The position numbers were made by a program, and so were the translations under genes. A DNA stretch of 64,000 nucleotides from Caulobacter mirabilis (GTDB lineage Bacteria > Pseudomonadota > Alphaproteobacteria > Caulobacterales > Caulobacteraceae): assembly GCF_002749615.1 (NCBI RefSeq), contig NZ_CP024201.1, positions 2,914,001 to 2,978,000 of the forward strand, written 5' to 3'. Of the stretch, positions 46,444 to 58,101 are shown piece by piece. The notes under the pieces are model-generated. The model did no database searches. It was given only the letters and a program-made list of their open reading frames with translations, and had not been told where the DNA came from. The number at the start of each line of letters is the position of its first letter. Position 1 is the stretch's first letter.

Positions 46444-47820
46444 ATGGACGAGGACGAGACCCGGGGGGACGCTGGGCTGAGCCGCAGGCGGCTATTGGCC
46501 GGCTCCGGCCTGGCCCTGTCCGCCCTGGCCGCAGCCGCCCACGGCCAGGACGCGGAGCCCGCGCAGGCCGACCCCGCGCCGCCGCCGGAGCCTGCGCCGG
46601 TCGAGCCGCCCCTGCCCCAACCCGACTGGCAGCGCGTCCGGGCGCAATGGGCGCTGGACTGGAGCATGGTCGATATGTCGGCCATGCTGTTCGCCGCCAA
46701 CCCCAAGCCGGTTCGCGAAGCCATAGACCGCCATCGCAAGGGCCTGGACGCCGCCCCCGTCACCTATCTGGAAGCCCGCAACCGCCCCCTGCAGAACAGC
46801 GCCCGCCGCATGGCCGGCGGCTACTTCGGCGTCGAGGCGGAGAACGTGGCCCTGTGCGAGAGCACGACCAGCGGCGTCGGCCTCCTCTACGCCGGCATCG
46901 GCCTGCGCTACGGCCAGGAGGCGCTGACCACGGTCCACGACTACTACGTCACCCACGAGGCCCTGCGGCTCTCGACGGCCCGCACCGGCGGCGGAGTGCG
47001 GAAGATCAGCCTGTTCGACCAGGCCGCGACAGCCACTGTCCCGGAGATCGTCGGCCGGATCGCCGCCAACATCCGGCCGGAGACGCGGGTCCTGGCCCTG
47101 ACCTGGGTGCATTCCTCGACGGGGCTGAAGATGCCGATCGCCGAGATCGCCGCCGCCCTGGCTCCGATCAACGCCGCCCGGGCGGAGCCGGACAGGGTGC
47201 TGCTCTGCGTCGACGGCGTGCACGGTTTCGGCGTCGAGAACACCACCCTGCCCGAGCTCGGCGCCGACTTTCTGGTCGCCGGCTGCCACAAGTGGCTGTT
47301 CGGGCCGCGCGGCACCGGCGTGGTCTTCGGCACGCCGCGAGGCTGGTCGCGGGTGACGCCGACCGTGCCGAGCTTCCTGGCCTCGAACGCCTACGGCGCC
47401 TGGATCGGCGGCTATGATCCTGGCCCGACCACGGCCGCGCGGATGACGCCGGGCGGGTTCAAAGCCTTCGAACATGTCTGGTCGCTGAGCGAAGCGTTCC
47501 AGTTCCATGCCTGGATCGGCAAGGCCAACGTCCAGGCCCGCACCCGCGAGCTGGCCATGCGGTTGAAGCTGGGTCTATCCCAGATCCCCGGCGTCCGCGT
47601 CGTGACGCCGATGGACCCGCGCCTGTCGGCCGGGATCGTCAGCTTCGACGTCGCCGGCAGATCCGCGGAGGGCGCGGTCCAGGCCCTGCGCCAGCAGAGG
47701 GTGATCGCCTCCGCCGCGCCCTACGCCGTCCAACACGTCCGCCTGACGCCCAGCATCCGCAACACCGTCGAGGACGTCGACTACGCCATCAACGCCGTGC
47801 GGACGATCGCCTCGCGCTGA
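46444..47820 (+). CDS. Exported class V aminotransferase-fold protein (Tat substrate)
   Basis: 458 aa from ATG 46444. A twin-arginine signal (LSRRRLLAGSGLALSALAAA) and a Pro/Ala-rich linker precede a PLP fold type I domain. The PLP lysine is Lys283 in VAGCHKWLFGPRGTG, with ESTTSGVGLLY near the phosphate site and VLLCVDGVHGFG holding the PLP-ring Asp. It resembles isopenicillin-N epimerase and selenocysteine lyase-like proteins. A PLP enzyme folded in the cytosol and exported by Tat fits the signal. Reaction unknown. Confidence 0.82.
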   Translation: MDEDETRGDAGLSRRRLLAGSGLALSALAAAAHGQDAEPAQADPAPPPEPAPVEPPLPQPDWQRVRAQWALDWSMVDMSAMLFAANPKPVREAIDRHRKGLDAAPVTYLEARNRPLQNSARRMAGGYFGVEAENVALCESTTSGVGLLYAGIGLRYGQEALTTVHDYYVTHEALRLSTARTGGGVRKISLFDQAATATVPEIVGRIAANIRPETRVLALTWVHSSTGLKMPIAEIAAALAPINAARAEPDRVLLCVDGVHGFGVENTTLPELGADFLVAGCHKWLFGPRGTGVVFGTPRGWSRVTPTVPSFLASNAYGAWIGGYDPGPTTAARMTPGGFKAFEHVWSLSEAFQFHAWIGKANVQARTRELAMRLKLGLSQIPGVRVVTPMDPRLSAGIVSFDVAGRSAEGAVQALRQQRVIASAAPYAVQHVRLTPSIRNTVEDVDYAINAVRTIASR

Positions 47821-47821
47821 C

Positions 47822-48382
47822 CTACAGCCGGATACGCCACAGCAGCCCCTCGCCGCCGCCGTGAGCGTCAGGCTTCTCGAAGGGGCCGATCAGCTCGCCG
47901 CCGTTGTTGAGGATCACGCGCTGCGACGGCTCGTTCTGCGGGTTGGTGGTCAGATCGACCCAGCGCAGGCCGCGCGCCCTGGCCTCCGGCAGCAGCAGCG
48001 CCAGAGCCCGGCTGGCGTAGCCCCGTCCCCGCTTCCAAGGCACGACGGCGTAGCCCATGTGACCCAGCACATGCGGCGGCATCTCCTCCGTCCCGACTTG
48101 CCAGCGGAAATTGATCGAGCCGCAGAAGTCCCCGTCCCATAGCCAGCGCGTGAGCCCGGGCAGCCGCTTGGCCCGGCTTCCGTCCAGCTGGACGACGTCC
48201 CCGCCCCTGGCCTCCGGGTCATCCATCCGCGCCAGGAAGGCGTCGGCGTCGGCGGCGATCTCGGCCAGCAGTTCCCGCGCCGCCTCGACCAGGCGCAGAT
48301 TGTCCGGCGACCAGCCGCGCTCCAGGGCGTCGACATAGCCGGGCAGATGATCTCGGGTCGGGACGACGAGCTCCAGGGTCAT
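47822..48382 (-). CDS. GNAT-family N-acetyltransferase
   Basis: 186 aa. Motif A is MGYAVVPWKRGRGYASRALALLLPEAR, containing the acetyl-CoA loop WKRGRGYA, followed by LTTNPQNEPSQRVILNNGG, which fits GNATs acting on small molecules or protein N-termini. The start at 48382 gives VTLELVVPTRDHLPGYV as the first strand and helix; a longer frame upstream has no homology. Convergent with the aminotransferase. Substrate unknown. Confidence 0.88.
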   Translation of the reverse strand: MTLELVVPTRDHLPGYVDALERGWSPDNLRLVEAARELLAEIAADADAFLARMDDPEARGGDVVQLDGSRAKRLPGLTRWLWDGDFCGSINFRWQVGTEEMPPHVLGHMGYAVVPWKRGRGYASRALALLLPEARARGLRWVDLTTNPQNEPSQRVILNNGGELIGPFEKPDAHGGGEGLLWRIRL

Positions 48383-48449
48383 GACCCCAGCTTGCCCGAT
48401 CCCGCGCGCGGGCCCTACCCTCATGTCGCAAACGCGGCGAGGGAACCGG

Positions 48450-49154
48450 ATGGCCAGGGCCAAGACCCATGACGAAACCCATTTCATCTCGCGCGTCGGC
48501 TGGCTGCGCGCCGCGGTACTCGGCGCCAACGACGGCATCGTCTCCACCGCCAGCCTGGTCCTGGGGGTGGCGGCCGCGTCGGAGGGCAAGGCGCCGATCC
48601 TGGTCGCCGGGGTCGCCGCCTGGGTGGCCGGAGCCATGTCGATGGCGGCCGGCGAGTACGTCTCGGTCAGCTCCCAGCTCGACACCGAGAAGGCGGCCAT
48701 CGCCCAGGAGAAGCGCGAGCTGCGCGACGACGGCGAAGCCGAGCTGGAGGAGCTGACCCGCATCTACCGCGATCGCGGCCTGGACCCCGTCCTGGCCCGG
48801 CAGGTCGCCGAGCAGCTGACCGAACACGACGCCCTGGGCGCCCACGCCCGCGACGAACTCGGCCTCTCCGAGGCGACGGCGGCCAAGCCGACCGAGGCGG
48901 CGATCACCTCCGCCCTGACCTTCTCCGCCGGAGCCTTGGCGCCGCTGGCGGTGGTGCTGGTCTCGCCGCTGTCCTGGCTGCCCTGGACGGTGAGCCTCGC
49001 CTCGCTGGCCTACCTGGCGGTTCTGGGCGCGCTCGGCGCCTGGACCGGCGGCGCCAGGATGCTGCGTCCGGTGATCCGGGTGACCTTCTGGGGCGCCGCG
49101 GCCATGGCCGCCACCGCCGCGGTCGGCAAGCTGTTCGACACGGCCGTCTCATGA
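48450..49154 (+). CDS. VIT1/CCC1-family transporter
   Basis: 234 aa from ATG 48450, which follows GAGGGA (an ATG at 48423 would add nine residues). First-helix signature GANDGIVSTASLVLGVAAAS and GAMSMAAGEYVSVSSQ are diagnostic. The long cytosolic charged loop (residues about 75-155: EKAAIAQEKRELRDDGEAEL) precedes three C-terminal helices. The family moves Fe2+ or Mn2+ out of the cytosol. Divergent from the GNAT gene. Confidence 0.93.
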   Translation: MARAKTHDETHFISRVGWLRAAVLGANDGIVSTASLVLGVAAASEGKAPILVAGVAAWVAGAMSMAAGEYVSVSSQLDTEKAAIAQEKRELRDDGEAELEELTRIYRDRGLDPVLARQVAEQLTEHDALGAHARDELGLSEATAAKPTEAAITSALTFSAGALAPLAVVLVSPLSWLPWTVSLASLAYLAVLGALGAWTGGARMLRPVIRVTFWGAAAMAATAAVGKLFDTAVS

Positions 49155-49386
49155 CGCCGGCCGAACCGCCTCCGCCCGCCGACCTCCACCTCTGCACATC
49201 CGGTTGTCGTCGGACTGGCTCTTCGGCTTCTTGGCGGCCGTCTTCGCCATGGATGTGGTCGACACGCTTCTCTGAGCCCTCTTGAGGTGACGGCGATCTC
49301 AGAGCAAGATTCACCCAGGGGGCGATCTACATCAGACAAAACCGCATAGGTTGCCGTCGGTCTCGCCCCACAAACGGGGGAAGCCA

Positions 49387-51564
49387 ATGTCGATCGACTG
49401 CCGCGAGGTCCACGGGGACCACGGTTTCTGTCATTGCGTCATGAGCCATGCCGGCGGAACGCCCCGCCAGCCGATGGACGGCGAGTGGTCGCGCCTGGCG
49501 GGCGGCCAGGGCGTCACCGCCTTCGTCCGCTCGATCTTCAATCTCGGCGAAGGCGAGGGCCGCCTGACCATGGGGCGGCTGCAGAGCGACGGCGGACTGG
49601 CCTCGACCATGATCCGCGACATGCACGGGATCTACCTGAGCCTCTCGGGCGCCGGCGCGGCGCTGGCCCGTTCCGCGATCATCGCCCAGACGGACATTCC
49701 TCTGACGGCCCTCAACCTGCGCAACGACGAGACCGGCTCGCACATCGACGTCTGGACCGCGCAGGGCTGGATGTCGACCTCCGGCGCGGACATCGGCGAA
49801 CTCCAGGTGATGATGCGCCAGGCGATCCCGGTGAACGGGCGCTTCCATTACCGCGTCCTGATCAACGGCGCCGGCCAGGGCGGCTTCATCCTCTCGGCCG
49901 ATCAGCCGTTCAACGCCGTGCTCTACAAGGCGCCGGTGCTGGTCCAGAAGCAGGCCATGCGGGTCGCCGCCGACAGCCCCGGCCTGCACATCATCCTGAT
50001 GCGATCCATGGAGGATCAGACCTTCCCGCTCGGCGCGTTGCTGACCATCAGAGCCAGCGACGGGACGACGTTCGACCGGGAAGTCTTCACCGACAGCCGC
50101 TTCGTGAAGCGAACCGGCCGTTCGGTGCGGGGCGTGTTCCTGCACAGGCCAGCCGCGGCGACCTTCGAACTGGAGGTGGTCGCCATCAAGGGGACCGGTT
50201 TCCATCTTCTGTTCCAGAACGCGCCCCGGGCGGAGATCCTGCCCACGATGCAGAAGGCGCTCAGCACCATCTATCGGCAGGACATGGCCGAGTGTTGCGA
50301 TCGCGCCCACGGCGAGAACAGCCTGCAGTGCAGCCTCTGCCTCGTCGCGGGAGCGGCCGTGGCCTTCACCACCTTCCTGATCGCCACGGCCGCCGTCGTC
50401 GGCAGCGTGGCCTTCACGGGCGGTACGATCCTGGCCTCGTTCGCGACCTGCGGGCTGACGATTGGCCGCATCCTGTTGATGGCGCTCGTCAGCCTCGGCA
50501 GCAACGGCTTCCTGACCGCCATCTGCTACATGCTCGGCAGCTGCGACGCCTCGCCCGAAATCAAGCGCGTCGTCGATTCCGGACGCGGCAACACCCAGCG
50601 CTACGACCAGCTTTGCTATCTGACCACCCACAACGCCTTCTCGTACCGGAGCCTGGTCGCGCCGCTGAGCGCTCAGCAGGGACATTCGATCCGTCGGCAG
50701 CTGGAAAGCGGCGTCGAGGCTTTGATGCTCGACATCTGGCGCTACGCCTCGCCCGACGACGCCTACCTCTGCCACGAGCCTTGCGACAGCTGGAAACGGC
50801 ACATCGTGGGCCGGCCGGAAGGGCCGATGAAACTGGCCGCCGAACTAACCCAGGTGGTCGAGGTCCTGGCGGCCGAGCCCCAGCGCATCGTCACCCTGAT
50901 CTTTGAGTCCCGCCTCGGAAACCCCGCGCCCGACAGGCTGCTGACGACGGCCTTCGATCAGGCTGGCGCGACTTCGCGCCTGTTCTATGCCGATCGGGAG
51001 AATGTGCGCGGCGACAAGCGCTGGAACGTCGCGACCCAAGGGTGGCCGACACGACGCTGGATGATCGACAACGACTTCCGGCTGGTGGTGTTCTCCGACA
51101 GCGCGGCCGAAACCTGGTCCTCGTGCCAGGTGCGCGATGCCGACGGGCTGCCGTTCCTGTGGCGCTATGCAGCCGAGACCGTCTACGGCGACGACAGCAT
51201 GAACCTGGACAAGCCCGCGGCCACGCGGCGCTGCTCCCTTCGCTTCACGGACCGGATGCCGCCGCTTCCGAACGGCGAACGTCGCTGGCCGCTGCTGATC
51301 ATGAACTACTTTCCGACCTTCGCCGTGGGCAGCTTCAACCAGGCCGCCTTCCACATCCACAACAGCTACGCCCGCCTGTCGGCCAAGACCAACCAGGTGA
51401 CGGACGCGGCGGGACGGCCGCCGAACTTCCTGGCGATCGACTATTTCGAGCTCGGAGCGGACGACGGGCCCCGGCGTGTCTGGACCGAGGCCAATCAGCG
51501 CTGGTCGGCGCACTGGACCGCGACCGAGGCCGACGCCGACACGCCAAGCCTCGAACCGATCTAG
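49387..51564 (+). CDS. PI-PLC-like phosphodiesterase fused to a membrane segment and an unassigned N-terminal domain
   Basis: 725 aa, start set by GGGGGAAG before the ATG. Residues 1-290: beta-rich, no family recognised. Residues 300-385: Cys-rich entry (CCDRAHGENSLQCSLC) then hydrophobic segments, probably two or three membrane helices. Residues 405-600: a PI-PLC X-like domain with YLTTHNAFSY (His415), QLESGVEALMLDI (Asp449) and LCHEPCDSW (His463), the two-His pattern of metal-independent PLCs. It may cleave phosphoinositol-like or other phosphodiester lipids at the membrane. Convergent with ppdK across a perfect hairpin. Confidence 0.7.
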   Translation: MSIDCREVHGDHGFCHCVMSHAGGTPRQPMDGEWSRLAGGQGVTAFVRSIFNLGEGEGRLTMGRLQSDGGLASTMIRDMHGIYLSLSGAGAALARSAIIAQTDIPLTALNLRNDETGSHIDVWTAQGWMSTSGADIGELQVMMRQAIPVNGRFHYRVLINGAGQGGFILSADQPFNAVLYKAPVLVQKQAMRVAADSPGLHIILMRSMEDQTFPLGALLTIRASDGTTFDREVFTDSRFVKRTGRSVRGVFLHRPAAATFELEVVAIKGTGFHLLFQNAPRAEILPTMQKALSTIYRQDMAECCDRAHGENSLQCSLCLVAGAAVAFTTFLIATAAVVGSVAFTGGTILASFATCGLTIGRILLMALVSLGSNGFLTAICYMLGSCDASPEIKRVVDSGRGNTQRYDQLCYLTTHNAFSYRSLVAPLSAQQGHSIRRQLESGVEALMLDIWRYASPDDAYLCHEPCDSWKRHIVGRPEGPMKLAAELTQVVEVLAAEPQRIVTLIFESRLGNPAPDRLLTTAFDQAGATSRLFYADRENVRGDKRWNVATQGWPTRRWMIDNDFRLVVFSDSAAETWSSCQVRDADGLPFLWRYAAETVYGDDSMNLDKPAATRRCSLRFTDRMPPLPNGERRWPLLIMNYFPTFAVGSFNQAAFHIHNSYARLSAKTNQVTDAAGRPPNFLAIDYFELGADDGPRRVWTEANQRWSAHWTATEADADTPSLEPI

Positions 51565-51576
51565 CCGGCGGGGATA

Positions 51577-51600
51577 CGGCGGCGTCGAAGGACGCCGCCG
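51577..51600. terminator. Perfect hairpin between convergent genes, probable bidirectional terminator
   Basis: CGGCGGCGTC-GAAG-GACGCCGCCG: a 10-bp perfect stem between the stops of the PI-PLC-like gene and ppdK. There is no U-run on either strand, so Rho-independent termination is uncertain. Confidence 0.45.
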
Positions 51601-51605
51601 GGAGA

Positions 51606-54284
<2,679 letters not shown>

Positions 54285-54305
54285 ACCGCTCTCTTACTCC
54301 GCTTG

Positions 54306-54382
54306 CCCCGGCGAAGGCCGGGGCCCAGATGAAACCCGCGATCCGCTCAGGCCTGGCCTGGGTCCCGGCCTTCGCCGGGACG
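54306..54382. repeat. REP-like inverted repeat pair between glyS and ppdK
   Basis: Cores CCCCGGCGAAGGCCGGGG (54306-54323) and TCCCGGCCTTCGCCGGGA (54363-54380) are the same element as at 3933-4013, again as an inverted pair, here about 40 bp apart. They lie after the glyS stop and before ppdK on the same strand. Confidence 0.8.
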
Positions 54383-54404
54383 CACGGATGAGGATGTGTT
54401 GTCC

Positions 54405-56588
54405 TTATCCCGTCACCAGCGAGAAGTCCGCGACGCGACCCATTGCGCCCTGGACCTGTTGCAGAAGCCGCAGGCGGTTCTCGCGTTCCGCGGCCACGTC
54501 GCTGTTGACCAGAACCTTGTCGAAGAAGGCGTCGACCGGCGCGCGCAGGCCCGCCAGCGCGGTCATGGCGCCGGTGAAGTCCTCGGCGGCCAGGGCGGCG
54601 TCCAGCTTGGGCCCGAGGGCGGCGAGCGCGTCGAACAGCGCGCCCTCCTCCGCCGGCTCGGCCGCGCGAACCGGCTCGCCGGTGGGCAGCGGTCCCTTCT
54701 TCTCCTCGGCCTTGAGGATGTTGGCGGCCCGCTTGTAGCCGGCCAGCAGATTCACGCCGTCGTCGGTCGCGAGGAAGGTCGAGAGCGCGTCGACGCGGGC
54801 GACGATGCTGACGAGGTCGTCGCCCTTCAGGGCAAAAACCGCATCCACAAGGTCGTGTCGCTTTCCCTGATCGCGAAGAAGAACTTTCAGACGGTCGGCT
54901 AAGAAGGCGAGAATTTCATCTTTCACCACCCACCACCGCTCCCAGAACGGCTTTCCGCCGGGCGGGAGAACAGGTTGAGGTCCGACGCCACTGATTTCGA
55001 TATCGAGCTCTTTTTCCAGTTGGAAGAGCTTCCAAACAGCAGCCTCCAGCTTCCGCTTCGAGACCTGACCAGCCAACATTCCATAGCTGTTCAACAGCGG
55101 TCCGTTCGCTCCGATACCGCCCAGCTCGATCCGCGCATTGTGTGACAAAATGATCCGGATCACGCCCAGCGCCGCACGACGCAGCGCGTACGGATCCTTC
55201 GACCCCGTCGGCTTCTCGTCGATGGCGAAGAAGCCGACCAGGGTGTCCAGCTTGTCGGCCAGGGCCACGGCCACGCTCAGCGGGGCGGTCGGGACCGAGT
55301 CCCCCGGGCCCTGCGGGCGGTAGTGGTCGCGGATGGCGTCGGCAATGTCCGTTTCCAGGCCGAACTCGCGGGCGTAGTAGCCGCCCATGATCCCCTGCAG
55401 TTCCGGGAACTCGCCGACCATCTGGCTGGCGAGGTCGGCCTTGGCCAGGCGCGCGGCCTCGGCGGCCTTGTCGGCGTTGGCGCCCACCAGCGGCGCGATC
55501 TCGCGGGCCAGGGCGACGATGCGCTCCACCCGCTCGGCCATCGTGCCCAGCTTGGCGTGGAAGGTGACGCCGTTGAGCTTCTCCAGCCAGGGCTCGAAGC
55601 CGTCCTTGACGTCCTCGGCCCAGAAGAACTTGGCGTCCGACAGGCGCGAGGACAGGACCTTGGCGTTGCCGCGGGCGATCTCGACGCCGCCGTCGGGGGC
55701 GACGTTGTTGGAGACGACCAGGAACTTGGGGGCCAGGCCGGCCTCGCCCGGCTTGCGGACGGCGAAATACTTCTGGTGCGTGCGCATCGAGGTGCGGATC
55801 ACCTCGGGCGGCAGGCTGAGGAAGGCCGGGTCCATGTCGCCCAGGATCGGCGTCGGCCATTCGGCCAGGCCCGCGACCTCGTCCAGCAGGCCCTCGTCCT
55901 CGACCAGCTCCAGCCCCTGGGCGAAGCACAGGGTGCGGGCCCCTTCCAGGATGCGTTGCTTGCGCTCCTCGACGTCCAGGACGACGTAGTGGCCGGCCAG
56001 GGCCTCGGCGTATTCGTCGAACTCGCGGGCGCGGAACACCCGGGTCTCGGCCATGAAGCGGTGGCCTTCGGAAAGGTCGCCGGCGACGATGCCGTCGATG
56101 CTCAGCGGCACAACCTCGCGGTTGAACACGCACAGGATCCGCTGCAGCGGGCGGACCCAGCGCAGCTTGCCGTGGCCCCAGGTCATCGACTTCGGCCAGG
56201 GGAAACCGCGGACGATCTGCTCGACCAGCTCGGCGATGATCTCCGGCGTCGGCCGGCCGGCCTTGTGAACGTGGGCGAAGAGGACGCCGTCCTTCTCCGT
56301 CAGCTGCTCGCGGGTCAGGCCGGTCTTGCGCAGGAAGCCTTCCAGCGCCTGCTCCGGCGCATTGGCCTTCGGGCCCTTCAGTTCCTCGTGGACGTCCGGC
56401 TGGGCGATGGGCAGCCCCTCGACCACCAGCGTCAGCCGGCGTGGGCCGGCGAACGCTTTCAGCCCCTCGCTGATCAGGCCCGCCTTGCCCAGGCCGTCGC
56501 GCGCCATGCGCTCGAGATCGCGCGCGGCCTGAGCCTGCATGCGCGCGGGGATTTCTTCGGAGAACAGTTCGAGAAGAAGCTGGGGCAT
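54405..56588 (-). CDS. glyS: Glycyl-tRNA synthetase beta subunit
   Basis: 727 aa. With GlyQ it forms the alpha2-beta2 enzyme; this subunit holds the tRNA-binding domains. N-terminal QLLLELFSEEIPARMQAQAA, HLDMR-type signature in PPEVIRTSMRTHQKYFAV, and SYALRRAALGVIR-like YALRRAALGVIRIIL are clear. Residues about 482-583 lie in a patch of lower GC (about 53-62% by hand count) than the flanks (near 67%). It begins right after that last motif and covers a linker and the first part of the anticodon-binding domain. The frame is intact. Confidence 0.97.
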   Translation of the reverse strand: MPQLLLELFSEEIPARMQAQAARDLERMARDGLGKAGLISEGLKAFAGPRRLTLVVEGLPIAQPDVHEELKGPKANAPEQALEGFLRKTGLTREQLTEKDGVLFAHVHKAGRPTPEIIAELVEQIVRGFPWPKSMTWGHGKLRWVRPLQRILCVFNREVVPLSIDGIVAGDLSEGHRFMAETRVFRAREFDEYAEALAGHYVVLDVEERKQRILEGARTLCFAQGLELVEDEGLLDEVAGLAEWPTPILGDMDPAFLSLPPEVIRTSMRTHQKYFAVRKPGEAGLAPKFLVVSNNVAPDGGVEIARGNAKVLSSRLSDAKFFWAEDVKDGFEPWLEKLNGVTFHAKLGTMAERVERIVALAREIAPLVGANADKAAEAARLAKADLASQMVGEFPELQGIMGGYYAREFGLETDIADAIRDHYRPQGPGDSVPTAPLSVAVALADKLDTLVGFFAIDEKPTGSKDPYALRRAALGVIRIILSHNARIELGGIGANGPLLNSYGMLAGQVSKRKLEAAVWKLFQLEKELDIEISGVGPQPVLPPGGKPFWERWWVVKDEILAFLADRLKVLLRDQGKRHDLVDAVFALKGDDLVSIVARVDALSTFLATDDGVNLLAGYKRAANILKAEEKKGPLPTGEPVRAAEPAEEGALFDALAALGPKLDAALAAEDFTGAMTALAGLRAPVDAFFDKVLVNSDVAAERENRLRLLQQVQGAMGRVADFSLVTG

Positions 56589-56591
56589 GTC

Positions 56592-57110
56592 TTACGGGCG
56601 CCCGTCTTCGAGCGGTTTGTCGGAGAGAAGGGCGCGCAACTGGTCCGCGTCGGCGGGCGCCAGGCGGGGCAGCATCACTCGGGTGGTGTAGGAACCGTAC
56701 ATTCGGCCGTCGCGGTTGTAGTACCAGTCGACGATCTGGTCGGCGTCGAACGCAACGATGTCACCCTCGGCGTAGCCGACGTCATGCTCGGGCCGGTTGT
56801 CCAGCCGCCCGGTCAGTTTGTCGCCGTCGCGCTTGAGGGCGACCAGCCACATGTATTCCTCGCCGTCCTTATGCGGGAAGCCGATTTTGACGGCGCCCGT
56901 CTGGGCCACCGTGCGGTCGGCGGCGAGCAGGCGCAGGAACACGGGCGCACTCTTCTGGGCCGCCTCGATCGCCGCGTTCATCTCGGCGTGGCCGTCGTCG
57001 TAGTAGATGATCGGGTCGCCCGATCGGTCCGGCTGGTCCTGCTGGGCGAAGGCGGGCGCGCCGCCGAACAGCGCGGCGGCCAACGTCAGGGTGACGACGA
57101 GACGCCTCAC
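56592..57110 (-). CDS. Exported DUF2314-like protein between glyQ and glyS
   Basis: 172 aa from the GTG at 57110, which follows AAGGAA. Signal [21 protein letters not shown]. The mature part ([71 protein letters not shown]) matches the DUF2314 pattern, a small fold of unknown function. It overlaps glyQ by 4 bp (GTGA) and its stop is 3 bp from glyS, so it is firmly inside the glycyl-tRNA synthetase operon although it is an envelope protein. Confidence 0.85.
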   Translation of the reverse strand: MRRLVVTLTLAAALFGGAPAFAQQDQPDRSGDPIIYYDDGHAEMNAAIEAAQKSAPVFLRLLAADRTVAQTGAVKIGFPHKDGEEYMWLVALKRDGDKLTGRLDNRPEHDVGYAEGDIVAFDADQIVDWYYNRDGRMYGSYTTRVMLPRLAPADADQLRALLSDKPLEDGRP

Positions 57111-58015
57111 GCCGCGTTCCTTCCCTGCTGGTCCACCCAGGCCTGGGCGCACAGTTTGCAGAGGTCGCGGATGCGGCCGATGTAGCTGGCGCGCTCGGCC
57201 ACGGCGATCGCGCCGCGGGCGTTCATCAGGTTGAACAGGTGGCTGGCCTTCAGGACCATGTCGTAGGCCGGCAGCACCAGCGCGTTGCCCTGGTAGCTGG
57301 CCGCCAGCATGCGCGGGACCTGGGTCTCCATGTCCTCGAACTGTCGCTTCAGCGTCTCGACGTCATAGACGTGGAAGTTGGCTTCCGAGTGCTGGCGCTC
57401 GTTCTCCTGGAACACGTCGCCGTAGGTCAGGTGGCCCAGCGGGCTGTCCGGGTCGTTGAACGGCAGGTCGTAGACGTTGTCGACGCCGAACACGTACATC
57501 GCCAGGCGCTCGAGGCCGTAGGTCAGCTCGCCGGCCACCGGATCGACGTCCAGGCCGCCGACCTGCTGGAAGTAGGTGTACTGCGACACCTCCATGCCGT
57601 CGCACCAGACCTCCCAGCCCAGGCCCCAGGCCCCGACGGTCGGGTTCTCCCAGTCGTCCTCGACGAAGCGGATGTCGTGCAGGCGGAGATCGAGACCGAT
57701 CGCCTCAAGAGATCCCAGGTAGAGGTCCTGCATGTCGGCCGGGTTCGGCTTCAGGATGACCTGGTACTGGTAGTAGTGCTGCAGCCGGTTGGGGTTCTCG
57801 CCGTAGCGGCCGTCGCCCGGCCGCCGCGAGGGCTGGACGTAGGCCACGTTCCACGGCTTGGGGCCCAACGCGCGCAACACCGTGGCCGGATGAAGGGTCC
57901 CTGCCCCCACCTCCACGTCGTGCGGCTGGAGAATCGCGCAGCCCTTCTCGCCCCAATACTGGTTCAGCCGCATGATCAGGGCTTGAAAAGACCGGGGTTT
58001 TTGGTCGTCCGACAT
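57107..58015 (-). CDS. glyQ: Glycyl-tRNA synthetase alpha subunit
   Basis: 302 aa. The class II catalytic subunit, activating glycine. Motifs are [80 protein letters not shown] and [20 protein letters not shown]. Complete and of normal length. First gene of the glyQ-DUF2314-glyS operon; the fasciclin terminator sits just upstream. Confidence 0.98.
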   Translation of the reverse strand: MSDDQKPRSFQALIMRLNQYWGEKGCAILQPHDVEVGAGTLHPATVLRALGPKPWNVAYVQPSRRPGDGRYGENPNRLQHYYQYQVILKPNPADMQDLYLGSLEAIGLDLRLHDIRFVEDDWENPTVGAWGLGWEVWCDGMEVSQYTYFQQVGGLDVDPVAGELTYGLERLAMYVFGVDNVYDLPFNDPDSPLGHLTYGDVFQENERQHSEANFHVYDVETLKRQFEDMETQVPRMLAASYQGNALVLPAYDMVLKASHLFNLMNARGAIAVAERASYIGRIRDLCKLCAQAWVDQQGRNAA

Positions 58016-58032
58016 CGCTCTCTTCGCGGTCG

Positions 58033-58067
58033 CAAAAAAGTCGGCGGACCATAGGGCCCGCCGACTT
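58033..58067 (-). terminator. Rho-independent terminator of the fasciclin gene
   Basis: Minus strand AAGTCGGCGG, an inner loop (GCCCTATGGT, partly paired), CCGCCGACTT and then TTTT. A 10-bp perfect outer stem with U-run, between the fasciclin stop and the glyQ start, so it isolates the synthetase operon from upstream transcription. Confidence 0.9.
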
Positions 58068-58101
58068 CCGCTTCAAGCAATACGGGGGAAAAATGCCCCG
58101 A

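Noticed and set aside
49193..49277. Short hydrophobic peptide (SSDWLFGFLAAVFAMDVVDT) after the VIT1-like gene
   Set aside because: Would need a TTG start without a ribosome site and has only about 23 codons. Could be a relic, but not supportable as a gene.
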